Below, piece after piece: positions 27,382 through 36,908 of a stretch of 64,000 bases of DNA (within the stretch, counting starts at the first letter, position 1; each line of letters opens with the position of its first letter). The stretch comes from Roseomonas sp. Lineage in GTDB: Bacteria > Pseudomonadota > Alphaproteobacteria > Acetobacterales > Acetobacteraceae. The stretch lies in assembly GCA_020249435.1 (NCBI GenBank), contig JADCFQ010000007.1, forward strand, positions 186,001 through 250,000. The letters are read 5' to 3'. Position numbers and translations under genes: made by a program. The notes beneath the pieces are model-generated. The model made no database searches and was not told the origin of the DNA. It was given only the letters and a program-made list of their open reading frames with translations.

Positions 27382-28146
27382 CTATAACCCGAGCCGTTCC
27401 TGATAACGCGCCCGCCAATCCGCGCCACTGATCCAGCGCTTGAGTGATGCCGCGTCTGCGGCCTCATTGCCCAGCGCCACCATCGCCCGCCACATCAGGG
27501 CGAGGTTGCAGGAAATCACCGGCGCGCCATCCACCTCCGGCTGCGCCAGAATGGCGCCGAGGGCGGGCATGCCGGTGCCGAGCAAGATAATCGCCTCAAC
27601 CCCCGCGCCCCGCATCGCGTCCAGCGCGGCGGCGGCATCACTCTCGGCGAGCGCATAGATCGGGTGAAAGGCCGCACCCGGTGTGGCGATGGCAACAACG
27701 CGCGCCACGTCAAAGCCGCGCGCCGTCCAATAGGCTGCCGAAGCTTCCGTCAGATCAGGCGGATAGGGCGAAACCAGGCCGATGCGTTTGGCGCCGAGCG
27801 CAGCAAAGGCATCGCACACCGAGCGGCCCGCAGTGATGAAGGGCACACGCGCGGAAAGCCGCGCGACGGCTGCATCCTCAGCCGCCGGCCCCACCAGATA
27901 GGAAGACCCCGTGCAGGCAAAGGCGATGGCACCCAGCGGCGCATTGGCGAATTGCGCGCAAGTGGCATCCAGCCCCGCGACATAATCGCGCAGCCGGTCA
28001 TTCAGGCTGGGCGCCGTGCTGACCAGCCGCGCGGTCAGCATCGCGGTTGCGGGCGGCAGCAGCAGCGAAAATTCCGGCTCCACGGTCGTATTGGCCTGCG
28101 GCGTCAGCACCCCAAGCAGGCCATTCCTTGCATAGGCGAGTGACAT
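27382..28146 (-). CDS. Asp/Glu racemase-superfamily protein (maleate isomerase / arylmalonate decarboxylase-like)
   Basis: GLLGVLTPQANTTVEPEFSLLLP, AFACTGSSYLVGP, VEAIILLGTGMPAL. Confidence 0.78.
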   Translation of the reverse strand: MSLAYARNGLLGVLTPQANTTVEPEFSLLLPPATAMLTARLVSTAPSLNDRLRDYVAGLDATCAQFANAPLGAIAFACTGSSYLVGPAAEDAAVARLSARVPFITAGRSVCDAFAALGAKRIGLVSPYPPDLTEASAAYWTARGFDVARVVAIATPGAAFHPIYALAESDAAAALDAMRGAGVEAIILLGTGMPALGAILAQPEVDGAPVISCNLALMWRAMVALGNEAADAASLKRWISGADWRARYQERLGL

Positions 28147-28225
28147 GGCATCCTCCGCCACCATGAAGACATGGCCGCGGCTTTCGGTCTATGGAACGTG
28201 CAAATTTCCGTCGGGAAGCATCACC

Positions 28226-29182
28226 ATGAATACCACCAAGCGCCGCGCCATCCTGGCCGCCATGCTGGCCTCACCTGCGCTCTGTGCCCACGCGCAAACC
28301 GCGCGGCCCATGCGCTTCATTGTTCCCTTCCCGCCCGGCGGCACGGCGGATTTGCTGGCACGACTGGTGGCACGGGAGATGGAAATGCGCCTCGGCGCGC
28401 CGGTGGTGGTCGAAAACCGTGCTGGCGCGGGGGGTGTTGTCGGCAGTGATTCGGTCGCGAAAAGCCCAGGCGATGGGACGACCATTCTGCTTTCCAACAT
28501 CGCCTCCCAGGGCATCGCGCCGGCCATTTTGCCCAGCATGCCCTATGATGTGCTGCGCGATTTCACCCATATCGGCCTGCTCGCCGCGGTGCCGAGTGCG
28601 ATTGCGGTCTCCGCCACCGGCCCCTGGCAGAACCTGCCCGCGCTGATCGCCGCCGCGCGCGAAAAACCGGGCAGCATTCGCTTCGGGTCCAATGGCAATG
28701 GCACGTCGTCTCACGCCAAGCTCGAAATCCTGAAGCGGCTGGCGGGGGTGGATATCACCCATGTGCCCTATCGCGGTGCAGCGCCGGCGGCGACGGATGT
28801 GATCGCCGGCAATATTGATGGGCTGATCGCGGCCATCCCCGATGTCGGGCGCAATGAACGGCTACGCTTGCTCGCCATGACCACGCCGGAACGCCTGCCG
28901 CGCTGGCCGGATGTGCCATCGGTCGCGGAACTCGGCCTCGGGCAATTGGTGGCGGCGAATTGGTTCGGCATTAGTGGCCCGGCAGGCATTGCGGCGCCCG
29001 TGGCGGATCGGCTGAACGCGGCCTTGGTGGAAAGCCTGGCCACGCCCGCCATTGCTGAACGTCTGGTGGAATTGGGCGCTGCCCCCAATCGGCTGGACCG
29101 CCCTGGCTTCACCGCGCTGGTGGAGGCCGACATGAAGCGCTGGGCGCAGATTGTGCGGGATGCCGGCATCAAGGCGGACTAA
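28226..29182 (+). CDS. Tripartite tricarboxylate transporter (Bug/TctC) substrate-binding protein
   Basis: RPMRFIVPFPPGGTADLLARLV, VVVENRAGAGGVVGSDSVAKSPGDGTTIL. Confidence 0.9.
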   Translation: MNTTKRRAILAAMLASPALCAHAQTARPMRFIVPFPPGGTADLLARLVAREMEMRLGAPVVVENRAGAGGVVGSDSVAKSPGDGTTILLSNIASQGIAPAILPSMPYDVLRDFTHIGLLAAVPSAIAVSATGPWQNLPALIAAAREKPGSIRFGSNGNGTSSHAKLEILKRLAGVDITHVPYRGAAPAATDVIAGNIDGLIAAIPDVGRNERLRLLAMTTPERLPRWPDVPSVAELGLGQLVAANWFGISGPAGIAAPVADRLNAALVESLATPAIAERLVELGAAPNRLDRPGFTALVEADMKRWAQIVRDAGIKAD

Positions 29183-29240
29183 TACGGCTGGCACGGTGAT
29201 TGCCTAGCTTCCAGGCATAGGCGGCGATATCGCGGGAAAC

Positions 29241-29262
29241 CGGGCCATTCTGCCCGTTTTTT
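29241..29262 (+). terminator. Rho-independent terminator
   Basis: CGGGC-CATTCT-GCCCG followed by TTTTTT, about 60 nt after the upstream gene. Confidence 0.6.
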
Positions 29263-29300
29263 GGGCGGTAGATGCCAGTCTGACAGCAAGGAGCATTCGC

Positions 29301-30293
29301 ATGAACCGTCGTCGTCTTCTTGGCCTCACCGGGGGCGCCATTGCCGGCGCGCTGGCAAGCCCAGGCATCCTCTCCGCGCAAAGCGGCGCCTGGCCCAGCC
29401 GCGGGTCCATCCGCCTGATTGCGCAATTCCCGCCGGGGGGCCTGGTGGATACCGTGAGCCGCCTTATGGCCCCTGCCCTATCCCAGGCGCTTGGCCAGAC
29501 CGTGGTGGTGGAAAACCGCGCTGGCGCCGGTGGCGTGATCGGCACGGATTTCGTGGCCAAGCAACCCGCCGATGGCTATACGCTGCTGGTGTCGCACGCT
29601 TCGGTGCATGTCTTCTCGGCGGCGACCATGCCAACCCTGCCCTTCAACCCGATCACGGATTTCACCCATATCGGGCTTTTGGTGGAAGCGCCGAATGTGC
29701 TGCTGGTGAAGGCGGAATCGCCCTTCAAGACGCTGGCGGATTACATTGACGCGGCAAAGAAGCGCCCGGTGCGCTTCGGGTCTTCGGGCATTGGCTCAGC
29801 GCCGCATCTGCTGGGTGCCATGCTGACCGGCGAGGCCAAGCTCACCAATCTGGATCACGTGCCCTATCGCGGCAGCGCGCCCGCGATGCAGGATCTGATG
29901 GCCAATCAGATCGAAAGCCTGATTGATCCCATCACCACCAATGTGCAGCTGATGAAGGATGGCGTGCTACGCGCACTGGCGGTTTCATCGCCGCAGCGCC
30001 TGCCGGCCTTCCCGAATGTGCCGACCTTTGCCGAGCTTGGCTTTGGTAAGCTGACGTCAGCGCAATGGCTTGGGCTTTCCGCACCAAAGGGCCTGCCGCA
30101 GCCGATCGTGGACAAGCTCGCTGGCCTGATTGATCCCATCCTGTCACGGCCGGAATTGATGACGCGGTTTGAGGAATTGCAGACCCTGCCGCGCCGTCCT
30201 TCGCCCATGAACGGCGATTTCGTGAAAATCATGCGTGAGCAGATCACGGAATGGACGGCGGTCGCGAAGCAATTCGATATCGTTGTGACCTGA
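29301..30293 (+). CDS. Tripartite tricarboxylate transporter (Bug/TctC) substrate-binding protein
   Basis: MNRRRLLGLTGGAIAGALASPGILSAQ signal; RLIAQFPPGGLVDTVSRLM, VVVENRAGAGGVIGTDFVAKQPADGYTLL. Confidence 0.9.
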   Translation: MNRRRLLGLTGGAIAGALASPGILSAQSGAWPSRGSIRLIAQFPPGGLVDTVSRLMAPALSQALGQTVVVENRAGAGGVIGTDFVAKQPADGYTLLVSHASVHVFSAATMPTLPFNPITDFTHIGLLVEAPNVLLVKAESPFKTLADYIDAAKKRPVRFGSSGIGSAPHLLGAMLTGEAKLTNLDHVPYRGSAPAMQDLMANQIESLIDPITTNVQLMKDGVLRALAVSSPQRLPAFPNVPTFAELGFGKLTSAQWLGLSAPKGLPQPIVDKLAGLIDPILSRPELMTRFEELQTLPRRPSPMNGDFVKIMREQITEWTAVAKQFDIVVT

Positions 30294-30300
30294 TGTTAGG

Positions 30301-30332
30301 CACCCCGCCCGCTGCCTTGCGCGGGCGGGGTG
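30301..30332. terminator. Hairpin between convergent genes (possible bidirectional terminator)
   Basis: Perfect 12-bp stem CACCCCGCCCGC / GCGGGCGGGGTG with 8-nt loop, between genes ending at 30293 (+) and 30338 (-); no strong T tract. Confidence 0.55.
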
Positions 30333-30337
30333 AACCC

Positions 30338-31240
30338 TTACTTCATGCCAGCCTGGGTCTTGCACCAGCGCGCCACTTCCTCATGCGTCGCGAACCAGAC
30401 ATCGCCGAAACTTTTCATGTGCTGCACCAGCCGATCCAGCAGCGCGATGCGGCTCCGATGGCCGATCACATGCGGGTGCATGGTCAGCAGGAACAAGCCG
30501 CCTTCACGATAGGCGCCTTCGAATTCGGCGGTGAAAACCTCCTCCACGCTTGAAGGGGGCGTATAGGGGCGAAGTGCCGAAAAACGCAGCATATTGAAAT
30601 AAACCGCATCATCTCGGATCCATTCCGGCGGCAATTCCACAATGCCGGTGGGCTTGCCCTGATCCAGCAATTCATAGGCATCATCATCGGCCATCAGTGA
30701 TGAGTCATACAGCAAGCCCAATTCGCGAATGATCGAAAGCGTATCCACCGAAAAATCCCAGGACGCGGTGCGGATACCAACCGGGCGCCGGCCTGTCAGT
30801 TTTTCCAGCGTATCGGCTGCGCGGAAGGTAAGGTCGCGTTCCACACCCGGCGGCAATTGCGTATTGGCTTCATGAATCCAGGAATGGATGCCGATCTCAT
30901 GGCCCTCATCCGCTACACCGCGCACCTCATCCGGATGCAACAGCGCCGAAACAGCAGGGTAGAAGAAGCTTGCCTTGATATCATGCCGCGCCAGCAGCGC
31001 ACGGATGCGCGGCACGCCTTGGCGGGCGCCATATTGCCCCTGGCTGATCCGCATCGGGCTTTCATCGGCATCGCGGAGCGGAATGGTCTCATGATCCGCA
31101 TCGAAGGAAAGCGAAACACAGCAGCGCGCCCCATTCGGCCAGGACGCGGGGGCGAGTGACCGGCCGGCGCGGGCGCGGCCCACAATCTCGCGCCATTGCG
31201 CTTCGGGCCATTCCCAGGGTTTGGCGGCTTTGTCATTCAT
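30338..31240 (-). CDS. Polysaccharide deacetylase family protein
   Basis: VSLSFDADHET, HEIGIHSWIHEANTQLPPGVE, TASWDFSVDTLSIIRELGLLYDSSLM. Confidence 0.87.
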   Translation of the reverse strand: MNDKAAKPWEWPEAQWREIVGRARAGRSLAPASWPNGARCCVSLSFDADHETIPLRDADESPMRISQGQYGARQGVPRIRALLARHDIKASFFYPAVSALLHPDEVRGVADEGHEIGIHSWIHEANTQLPPGVERDLTFRAADTLEKLTGRRPVGIRTASWDFSVDTLSIIRELGLLYDSSLMADDDAYELLDQGKPTGIVELPPEWIRDDAVYFNMLRFSALRPYTPPSSVEEVFTAEFEGAYREGGLFLLTMHPHVIGHRSRIALLDRLVQHMKSFGDVWFATHEEVARWCKTQAGMK

Positions 31241-31304
31241 CGGGGGTTCTCCTGCCTGCAATCCGGGGCCATGCTGCACCCATAGCCAGAATACCGGAAC
31301 CCCC

Positions 31305-32711
31305 ATGAGCGATACCGATCCCGCCCTGATGTCTGCCGAGACCTTGCTCGGCCTTTATGCGCGCCGGCGGCTTTCGCCGGTGGAGGCGCTGAAGGCGGTG
31401 ATGGAACGCGTCGCGCGCTACAATCCTTGGGTCAATGCCTTTGCCGCCATGAACCCACGCGCGCTACATGCGGCGGGGGAATCCGAAGCGCGCTGGCAGG
31501 CGGGCCGCCCCATGGGTGCGCTGGATGGCGTACCGTCCACGGTGAAGGATTTGCTGAATATGGCGGGCTTCCCGACCAGGCGCGGTAGCCGCAGCACGGA
31601 TACGACGCCGGCGGTTGAAGACGCCCCCGCGGTGCTCGGGCTGAAGCAGGCGGGTGCGGTGATCATCGGCAAGACCACCACCACGGAATTCGGCTGGAAA
31701 TCGCCGGGCGATTGCCCTTTGCATGGCATTACGCGCAATCCCTGGAACCCCAAGCGCACGCCAGGCGGGTCATCCTCCGGCGCGGGGGCGGCAGGTGCGG
31801 CCTGTTTCGGGGCGCTGCATATCGGGACGGATGCGGGCGGGTCCATTCGCATTCCGGCAGCGTTTTGTGGGCTGGTCGGCATGAAGCCGTCCTTCGGGCG
31901 CATCCCGCAATGGCCGCTTGGCGCCTTTGGCCATGTTGCGGTGGCAGGCCCCATGACACGCACGGTGCGCGATGCTGCGCTGATGTTTGGCGCCATGGCG
32001 CGGCATGATCTGCGCGACCCCTATGCGCTGCCGGATGACCCGCGCGATTGGTTGGCAGGCATTGAAGATGGTGTGGCCGGCATGCGCGTTGCCGTGGTGC
32101 GCCGCATGGGCTTTGCACCCCCCCTGGATGCGGAAGGCGAAGCAGCATTGGCCGGCGCCGCGCAGCTTCTGGAAGAACAGGGCGCGCATGTTGAGGAAGC
32201 CGATCTTGGCCTGCCCGATACCCGCGCCATTTTCGGCCGCGTCTGGGGTGTTGCGCTTTCCCGCATCATCGCGACCACGCCGGAAGACAAGCGCGACTTG
32301 CTCGATGCCGGCATTGCCGAGGTTGCGGCGCGCGAGGGCGAAATGCTCGCCGTGGATTATTTGGCGGCCGAGGCAATGCGCCTGGAAGCCGCCCATGCCA
32401 TGGCGCGGTTTCATCAGCGCTATGACCTGGTGCTGACCGCCTGCACACCGACGGCTGCCTTTGCCGCCGATCAACCAACCATCCGCCCGGCGGAGGCGCT
32501 GTGGCGCGATTGGGCGCCCTGGACCTTCGCCTTCAACCTGACGCGCCAACCGGCGATTTCGGTGCCGGTGGCTTTGGATTCGGAAGGCATGCCGCGTGCG
32601 GTGCAGATAGTGGCGCCGCTCTATCGCGATGATCTGGCGCTGCGCGGCGCGCGGGCCTTGGAAAACGCCGCCAGCCTGCCCCTGGCGAATCCTACGGAAA
32701 GCGCTACCTGA
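31305..32711 (+). CDS. Amidase (amidase signature family)
   Basis: GVPSTVKDLLNMAGFPTRRGS (Lys), GGSSSGAGAAGAACFGALHIGTDAGGSIRIPAAFCGLVGMKPSFGRIP (Ser-Ser). Confidence 0.93.
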   Translation: MSDTDPALMSAETLLGLYARRRLSPVEALKAVMERVARYNPWVNAFAAMNPRALHAAGESEARWQAGRPMGALDGVPSTVKDLLNMAGFPTRRGSRSTDTTPAVEDAPAVLGLKQAGAVIIGKTTTTEFGWKSPGDCPLHGITRNPWNPKRTPGGSSSGAGAAGAACFGALHIGTDAGGSIRIPAAFCGLVGMKPSFGRIPQWPLGAFGHVAVAGPMTRTVRDAALMFGAMARHDLRDPYALPDDPRDWLAGIEDGVAGMRVAVVRRMGFAPPLDAEGEAALAGAAQLLEEQGAHVEEADLGLPDTRAIFGRVWGVALSRIIATTPEDKRDLLDAGIAEVAAREGEMLAVDYLAAEAMRLEAAHAMARFHQRYDLVLTACTPTAAFAADQPTIRPAEALWRDWAPWTFAFNLTRQPAISVPVALDSEGMPRAVQIVAPLYRDDLALRGARALENAASLPLANPTESAT

Positions 32712-32739
32712 GGCGCTGGATGACATTGAGGATGAACTG

Positions 32740-33615
32740 ATGCGTTTGGTCACTTTTTCGGATGGTTCGGGCACGCGCATTGGCGCGCTTGATGCAGCGG
32801 GCGCTCTGCGAGACATTGCTGCCGCCGCGCCATCCTTGCCGCGCGATATGCTTGGGCTGATTGCGGCGGGCGCAGCAGCGCTGGCGGCAGCGCGCGATGC
32901 GCTGGGCAAGGCGCCGGTGGTGGCGGGTGCGAAAATCCTCGCCCCCATTCCGCGCCCGCCCAAGAATGTGTTTTGTGTTGGCAAGAACTATCATGAACAC
33001 GCCAAGGAATTTGCGGGATCGGGTTTTGATGGCGGGGCCAAGGATGTGGTGCCGCCCTTCCCTGTTGTTTTCTCCAAGCCGCATACCGCCATCATCGCCA
33101 CCGGCGAACCCATCCTGAGTGATTTGGACCCGACGGGTGGGCTTGATTACGAAGGCGAATTGGCGATTGTGATCGGCCAGGGAGGGCGTGGTATTGGGAA
33201 GGCTGCCGCGCTTTCGCATGTGTTTGGCTATACCATCATCAATGATGTGACCGCGCGGCATTTGCAAAAGCGCCATAGCCAATGGGTGCTCGGCAAGGGT
33301 TTGGACAGTTTCTGCCCAATGGGCCCCGCCATCCTGACTGCCGATGAAGCGCCTGATCCCACCAAGCTGCGCCTGATTACGCATGTGAATGGTGAAAAGC
33401 GGCAGGATGCGTTGGTGGCGGATTTGATCTTTGATGTGCCGACGCTCATTGAAGCGATCAGCGCCGCCATCACGCTTGAACCCGGCGATGTGATTGCAAC
33501 CGGCACGCCGGTTGGCGTTGGCATTGGCTTCACCCCGCCGAAATTCCTGCAAAAGGGCGATAGCGTGCGGATTGAAATCAGCGGCATAGGTGTGCTCGAA
33601 AACCCTGTCGCCTGA
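32740..33615 (+). CDS. Fumarylacetoacetate hydrolase family protein
   Basis: PPKNVFCVGKNYHEHAKEF, DLDPTGGLDYEGELAIVIGQGGR, VIATGTPVGVGIGFTPPKFLQKGD. Confidence 0.92.
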   Translation: MRLVTFSDGSGTRIGALDAAGALRDIAAAAPSLPRDMLGLIAAGAAALAAARDALGKAPVVAGAKILAPIPRPPKNVFCVGKNYHEHAKEFAGSGFDGGAKDVVPPFPVVFSKPHTAIIATGEPILSDLDPTGGLDYEGELAIVIGQGGRGIGKAAALSHVFGYTIINDVTARHLQKRHSQWVLGKGLDSFCPMGPAILTADEAPDPTKLRLITHVNGEKRQDALVADLIFDVPTLIEAISAAITLEPGDVIATGTPVGVGIGFTPPKFLQKGDSVRIEISGIGVLENPVA

Positions 33616-33640
33616 AGCAACAAAACCGGGAGGATCAAAC

Positions 33641-34612
33641 ATGCAAAGACGCGTTTTTCTGGCCGGGGCCGCTGCGTTCCCCTTCGCCGCACCTGCGCTG
33701 GCGCAGGACAATTTCCCATCGCGCGCCGTTTCCATCGTGGTCGCCTTCCCGCCCGGCGGGCAGGCGGATGTGGTGGGCAGGCCGGTGGCGGCGGTGCTGG
33801 AAAGGCTGTGGCGCGTGCCGGTACCGATCACCAATCGCGGTGGCGCGGCAGGCGAAATCGGCAATGGTTTCGTCGCCCGCAGCGCACCCGATGGCTATAC
33901 GCTGCTAATGGGTCTTTCTTCCATGACCTTCCTGCCGGAAGCTGCGCGCATCAATGGCCGCACGCCGGCCTATACGCCCGATATGCTGACGCCGATTGCG
34001 TTATTCTCCGCCGATCCGACAGTCTTGGTGGTGCCAGCAGCAAGCCCCATTCGCACCATTGAAGAATTCATCGCCGAAGTGCGCGCAAAGCCAGGGCAGA
34101 TCGCCTATTCCTCGGCGGGGAATTACTCGGCCTTGCATGTGCCGATGGCGATGCTGTCTCAGGCGGCAGGCTTGCAGATGCTGCATGTGCCCTTCCAGGG
34201 TGGCGGTCCGGCGCTGACCGCGATTTTGAGCGGACAGGTGCAGGCGCTTTCCTCAGGCCCCGGCCCGGTCGCGCAGCATGTGCGTGATGGGCGGTTGCGC
34301 GCACTCGCCACCTGGGGCCGTCAGCGGCTCAAGGGGTTTGAGGATGTGCCGACGCTGGTGGAGAAAGGCTTTGCGGATGTGGAATTCTACATCTGGGTCG
34401 GGCTTTTCGCGCCTGCTGGCACGCCGCCCGCGATTATTGATCGCATTCGCGACGCATCGCGCCAGGTGGCGCAGGATCCGGATTTCATCCGCATCATGGC
34501 AGGCAGCGGCAATACGCTCGATTTCCGCGAGGGCGATGCCTTCCGGCGCTTTTATGATGAGGATGCGGGCAGGTTGCTCCGCGTGATCCGGGCGCTGGGC
34601 AAGATTGAATAG
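33641..34612 (+). CDS. Tripartite tricarboxylate transporter (Bug/TctC) substrate-binding protein
   Basis: MQRRVFLAGAAAFPFAAPALAQ; VSIVVAFPPGGQADVVGRPV; NRGGAAGEIGNGFVARSAPDGYTLL. Confidence 0.9.
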   Translation: MQRRVFLAGAAAFPFAAPALAQDNFPSRAVSIVVAFPPGGQADVVGRPVAAVLERLWRVPVPITNRGGAAGEIGNGFVARSAPDGYTLLMGLSSMTFLPEAARINGRTPAYTPDMLTPIALFSADPTVLVVPAASPIRTIEEFIAEVRAKPGQIAYSSAGNYSALHVPMAMLSQAAGLQMLHVPFQGGGPALTAILSGQVQALSSGPGPVAQHVRDGRLRALATWGRQRLKGFEDVPTLVEKGFADVEFYIWVGLFAPAGTPPAIIDRIRDASRQVAQDPDFIRIMAGSGNTLDFREGDAFRRFYDEDAGRLLRVIRALGKIE

Positions 34613-34677
34613 CGCCCTTGCCTGCGCTGCATCGCTGGCGCAGGCTTTCGTCTGGTTTTGACAAATTCGAGGATAGA

Positions 34678-35856
34678 ATGACCACCGAAGCGCAAATCAC
34701 TGGCTGGCTTGCCACGCAACAGGACGCCATGCTCGCTGAGCTCAAGGAAATGGTGAATACCGATGGCGGTTCCTATGACAAGCCGGGCGTGGATCGCACT
34801 GGCGCCCAGGTGAAGCGCTTCCTGGAAGGCCAGGGCATCGCGGTGGAGGTGGTGCCGCGCGAAAAACATGGCGATTGCCTGCGCGGCATTGTGCCTGGCG
34901 CGCATGAAATCGCTTCCGGCAATCAGCAGAAGAATATCGTGCTGATGGGGCATCGGGATACGGTTTTCCCGAAGGGCGAACCGGATCGCCGGCCTTTCAC
35001 CATTCAGGGCAATATCGCCTATGGGCCGGGTGTGGCCGATATGAAGGCCGGCATTGTCATGAATATGTTCGTCCTTGCCGCCTTCCATAAATTCGGCGGC
35101 GCGCCAGGGCCTTTGGTTGGGCTTTTTACCGGGGATGAGGAAATCGGCAGCCCCGAAGGGCGCCCGGTGATTGAAAATGAAGCCCGCAGCGCGCGCGTGG
35201 TCTTCAATAGCGAACCGGGCCGGCCTTCCGGCAATGTGGTGACGGGCCGCAAGGGAGGCGTGTTTTCCGTGGTGGATATTGAAGGCAAGGCAGCGCATTC
35301 AGGCGGCAATTTCGAAGCTGGCATCAGCGCCATTGGTGAAGCGGCGCAAAAGATTGTCGCCATTCACGCGCTGACGGATCTGAAGCGCGGCATTACGCTG
35401 AATGTTGGCCTGGTGAGCGGCGGGCAGAGCGTGAATACCGTCGCCCCCGCCTGCCAATTCCAGATTGATCTGCGTTACGTTGAATTGGCGGATCGCGATG
35501 AGGTTGTCGGCAAGCTGCATGACATTGTCGCGAAATCCTTCGTGCCCGGCACCAAGGCGAAGCTGGTGATCAAGGGTGAATTCCTGCCCTTGAATGCAAC
35601 GCCGGCCAGTGAGCGTGTCTTCGCGCTTTACCAAGGTGCCGCAGCAGATAGCGGCCTGAAAGTGGCTGGCGAGTTTTCCGGCGGCTGCGCCGATAGCGGT
35701 TTCACGGCGGCGATTGGCGCGCCCACGATTTGCGCGGTCGGTCCCGTGGGCGGCAAGGCGCATAGCCCGGAAGAGTATCTCGAGATTGACAGCATGGTGC
35801 CGCGCGCCCAGGCCATGGCGCGCGCCATCATGCGCTTGGAAAAGGCGGGGCTTTAA
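34678..35856 (+). CDS. M20 family metallopeptidase (carboxypeptidase G2/ArgE-like)
   Basis: VLMGHRDTVFPKGEPDRRPF, GPGVADMKAGIVMNMFVL, LFTGDEEIGSPEGRPVIE, KAAHSGGNFEAGISAI. Confidence 0.9.
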   Translation: MTTEAQITGWLATQQDAMLAELKEMVNTDGGSYDKPGVDRTGAQVKRFLEGQGIAVEVVPREKHGDCLRGIVPGAHEIASGNQQKNIVLMGHRDTVFPKGEPDRRPFTIQGNIAYGPGVADMKAGIVMNMFVLAAFHKFGGAPGPLVGLFTGDEEIGSPEGRPVIENEARSARVVFNSEPGRPSGNVVTGRKGGVFSVVDIEGKAAHSGGNFEAGISAIGEAAQKIVAIHALTDLKRGITLNVGLVSGGQSVNTVAPACQFQIDLRYVELADRDEVVGKLHDIVAKSFVPGTKAKLVIKGEFLPLNATPASERVFALYQGAAADSGLKVAGEFSGGCADSGFTAAIGAPTICAVGPVGGKAHSPEEYLEIDSMVPRAQAMARAIMRLEKAGL

Positions 35857-35862
35857 CTTGCC

Positions 35863-36831
35863 CTAACCTCGCCAGGGGCGCACCTGCCACAACCGCTTCA
35901 GGCGATCATCCACGGATTGCGCGAAGGCACGATATTCGGCGCCGACCATGGTATTGAGCGGCATGAAATTCCGTGCCGCTTCACGCTTGAAATTCTCATC
36001 GGCCAAGGCCGTGCGGAAGGCTGCTTCCAGCCGCGCCACAATGGCGGGCGGCATATTGGGCGGACCGATAATGCCGCGGCTGGCGCCATGCACCAGATCA
36101 AAACCCAATTCGCGGAAAGTGGGCACATCGGCGGCTTCTGGCTGACGCGCTGCGGCCGCCTGCGCCAACATCCGCACCTTGCCCTCACGCGCCAATTGCA
36201 GCGCGTCATTCACATTGATCGCCGCGACATCCATATTGCCGCCAAGCAATTGCGGAATAAGCGGCGCCGCGCCAGCAAAGGGCACCTGGATCATGGGCTT
36301 GAGGCCCGCCAATTCCTCAAAATGCAGCACGAAAAGATGGTCATCACTGCCGATACCCGTGGTGGCATAGGTGATCTGTTCTGGCCGGGCCTTGGCCGCC
36401 GCCACCAAATCCTGCAAGGTCTTCAGCGGACTGTCGGCGCGCACATAAAAGCAATTGGCGTCTTCGACGATATTGCAGAGGAAGGTGAAATCCATCGCGC
36501 GGTAACGCACCTTGCGTTCCAGCGGAATGGCGTTATGCGCGGGGATGGTGGTGGCGCCGATGGTATAGCCATCCGCCGCCGCATTGAAGGTGGCTTCAAG
36601 GCCGATCTGCCCGGCAGCGCCGGTGCGGTTGATGATGACGGGCCTGAGGCTCGGGATCTGCGCCGCCACCAGCGGCATGACCAAGCGCGTCATGATATCC
36701 ACGCCGCCGCCGGCGGGGAAAGGCACGATCACTTCCATGGGCCTATCACCCGGCCAGGCGGTCTGCGCCCGCACAATGGAAGGGGTGGCAAGCAGGCTTG
36801 CGGATGCCAAAAGGCTGCGGCGATTGATCAT
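35863..36831 (-). CDS. Tripartite tricarboxylate transporter (Bug/TctC) substrate-binding protein
   Basis: MINRRSLLASASLLATPSIVRAQTAWPGDRPMEVIVPFPAGGGVDIMTRLV. Confidence 0.9.
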   Translation of the reverse strand: MINRRSLLASASLLATPSIVRAQTAWPGDRPMEVIVPFPAGGGVDIMTRLVMPLVAAQIPSLRPVIINRTGAAGQIGLEATFNAAADGYTIGATTIPAHNAIPLERKVRYRAMDFTFLCNIVEDANCFYVRADSPLKTLQDLVAAAKARPEQITYATTGIGSDDHLFVLHFEELAGLKPMIQVPFAGAAPLIPQLLGGNMDVAAINVNDALQLAREGKVRMLAQAAAARQPEAADVPTFRELGFDLVHGASRGIIGPPNMPPAIVARLEAAFRTALADENFKREAARNFMPLNTMVGAEYRAFAQSVDDRLKRLWQVRPWRG

Positions 36832-36908
36832 TGTTTTTCCTCCCGTGCTTGAATGCGAAGCCTAAAGGCGATGGACGCCGAAGCGCAACTTACCTGATCA
36901 AAAACTGC

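Noticed and set aside
31770-33864. Long minus-strand ORFs (404 aa and 386 aa)
   Set aside because: Antisense to the amidase and FAA hydrolase genes; Arg/His/Ala-rich shadow frames.
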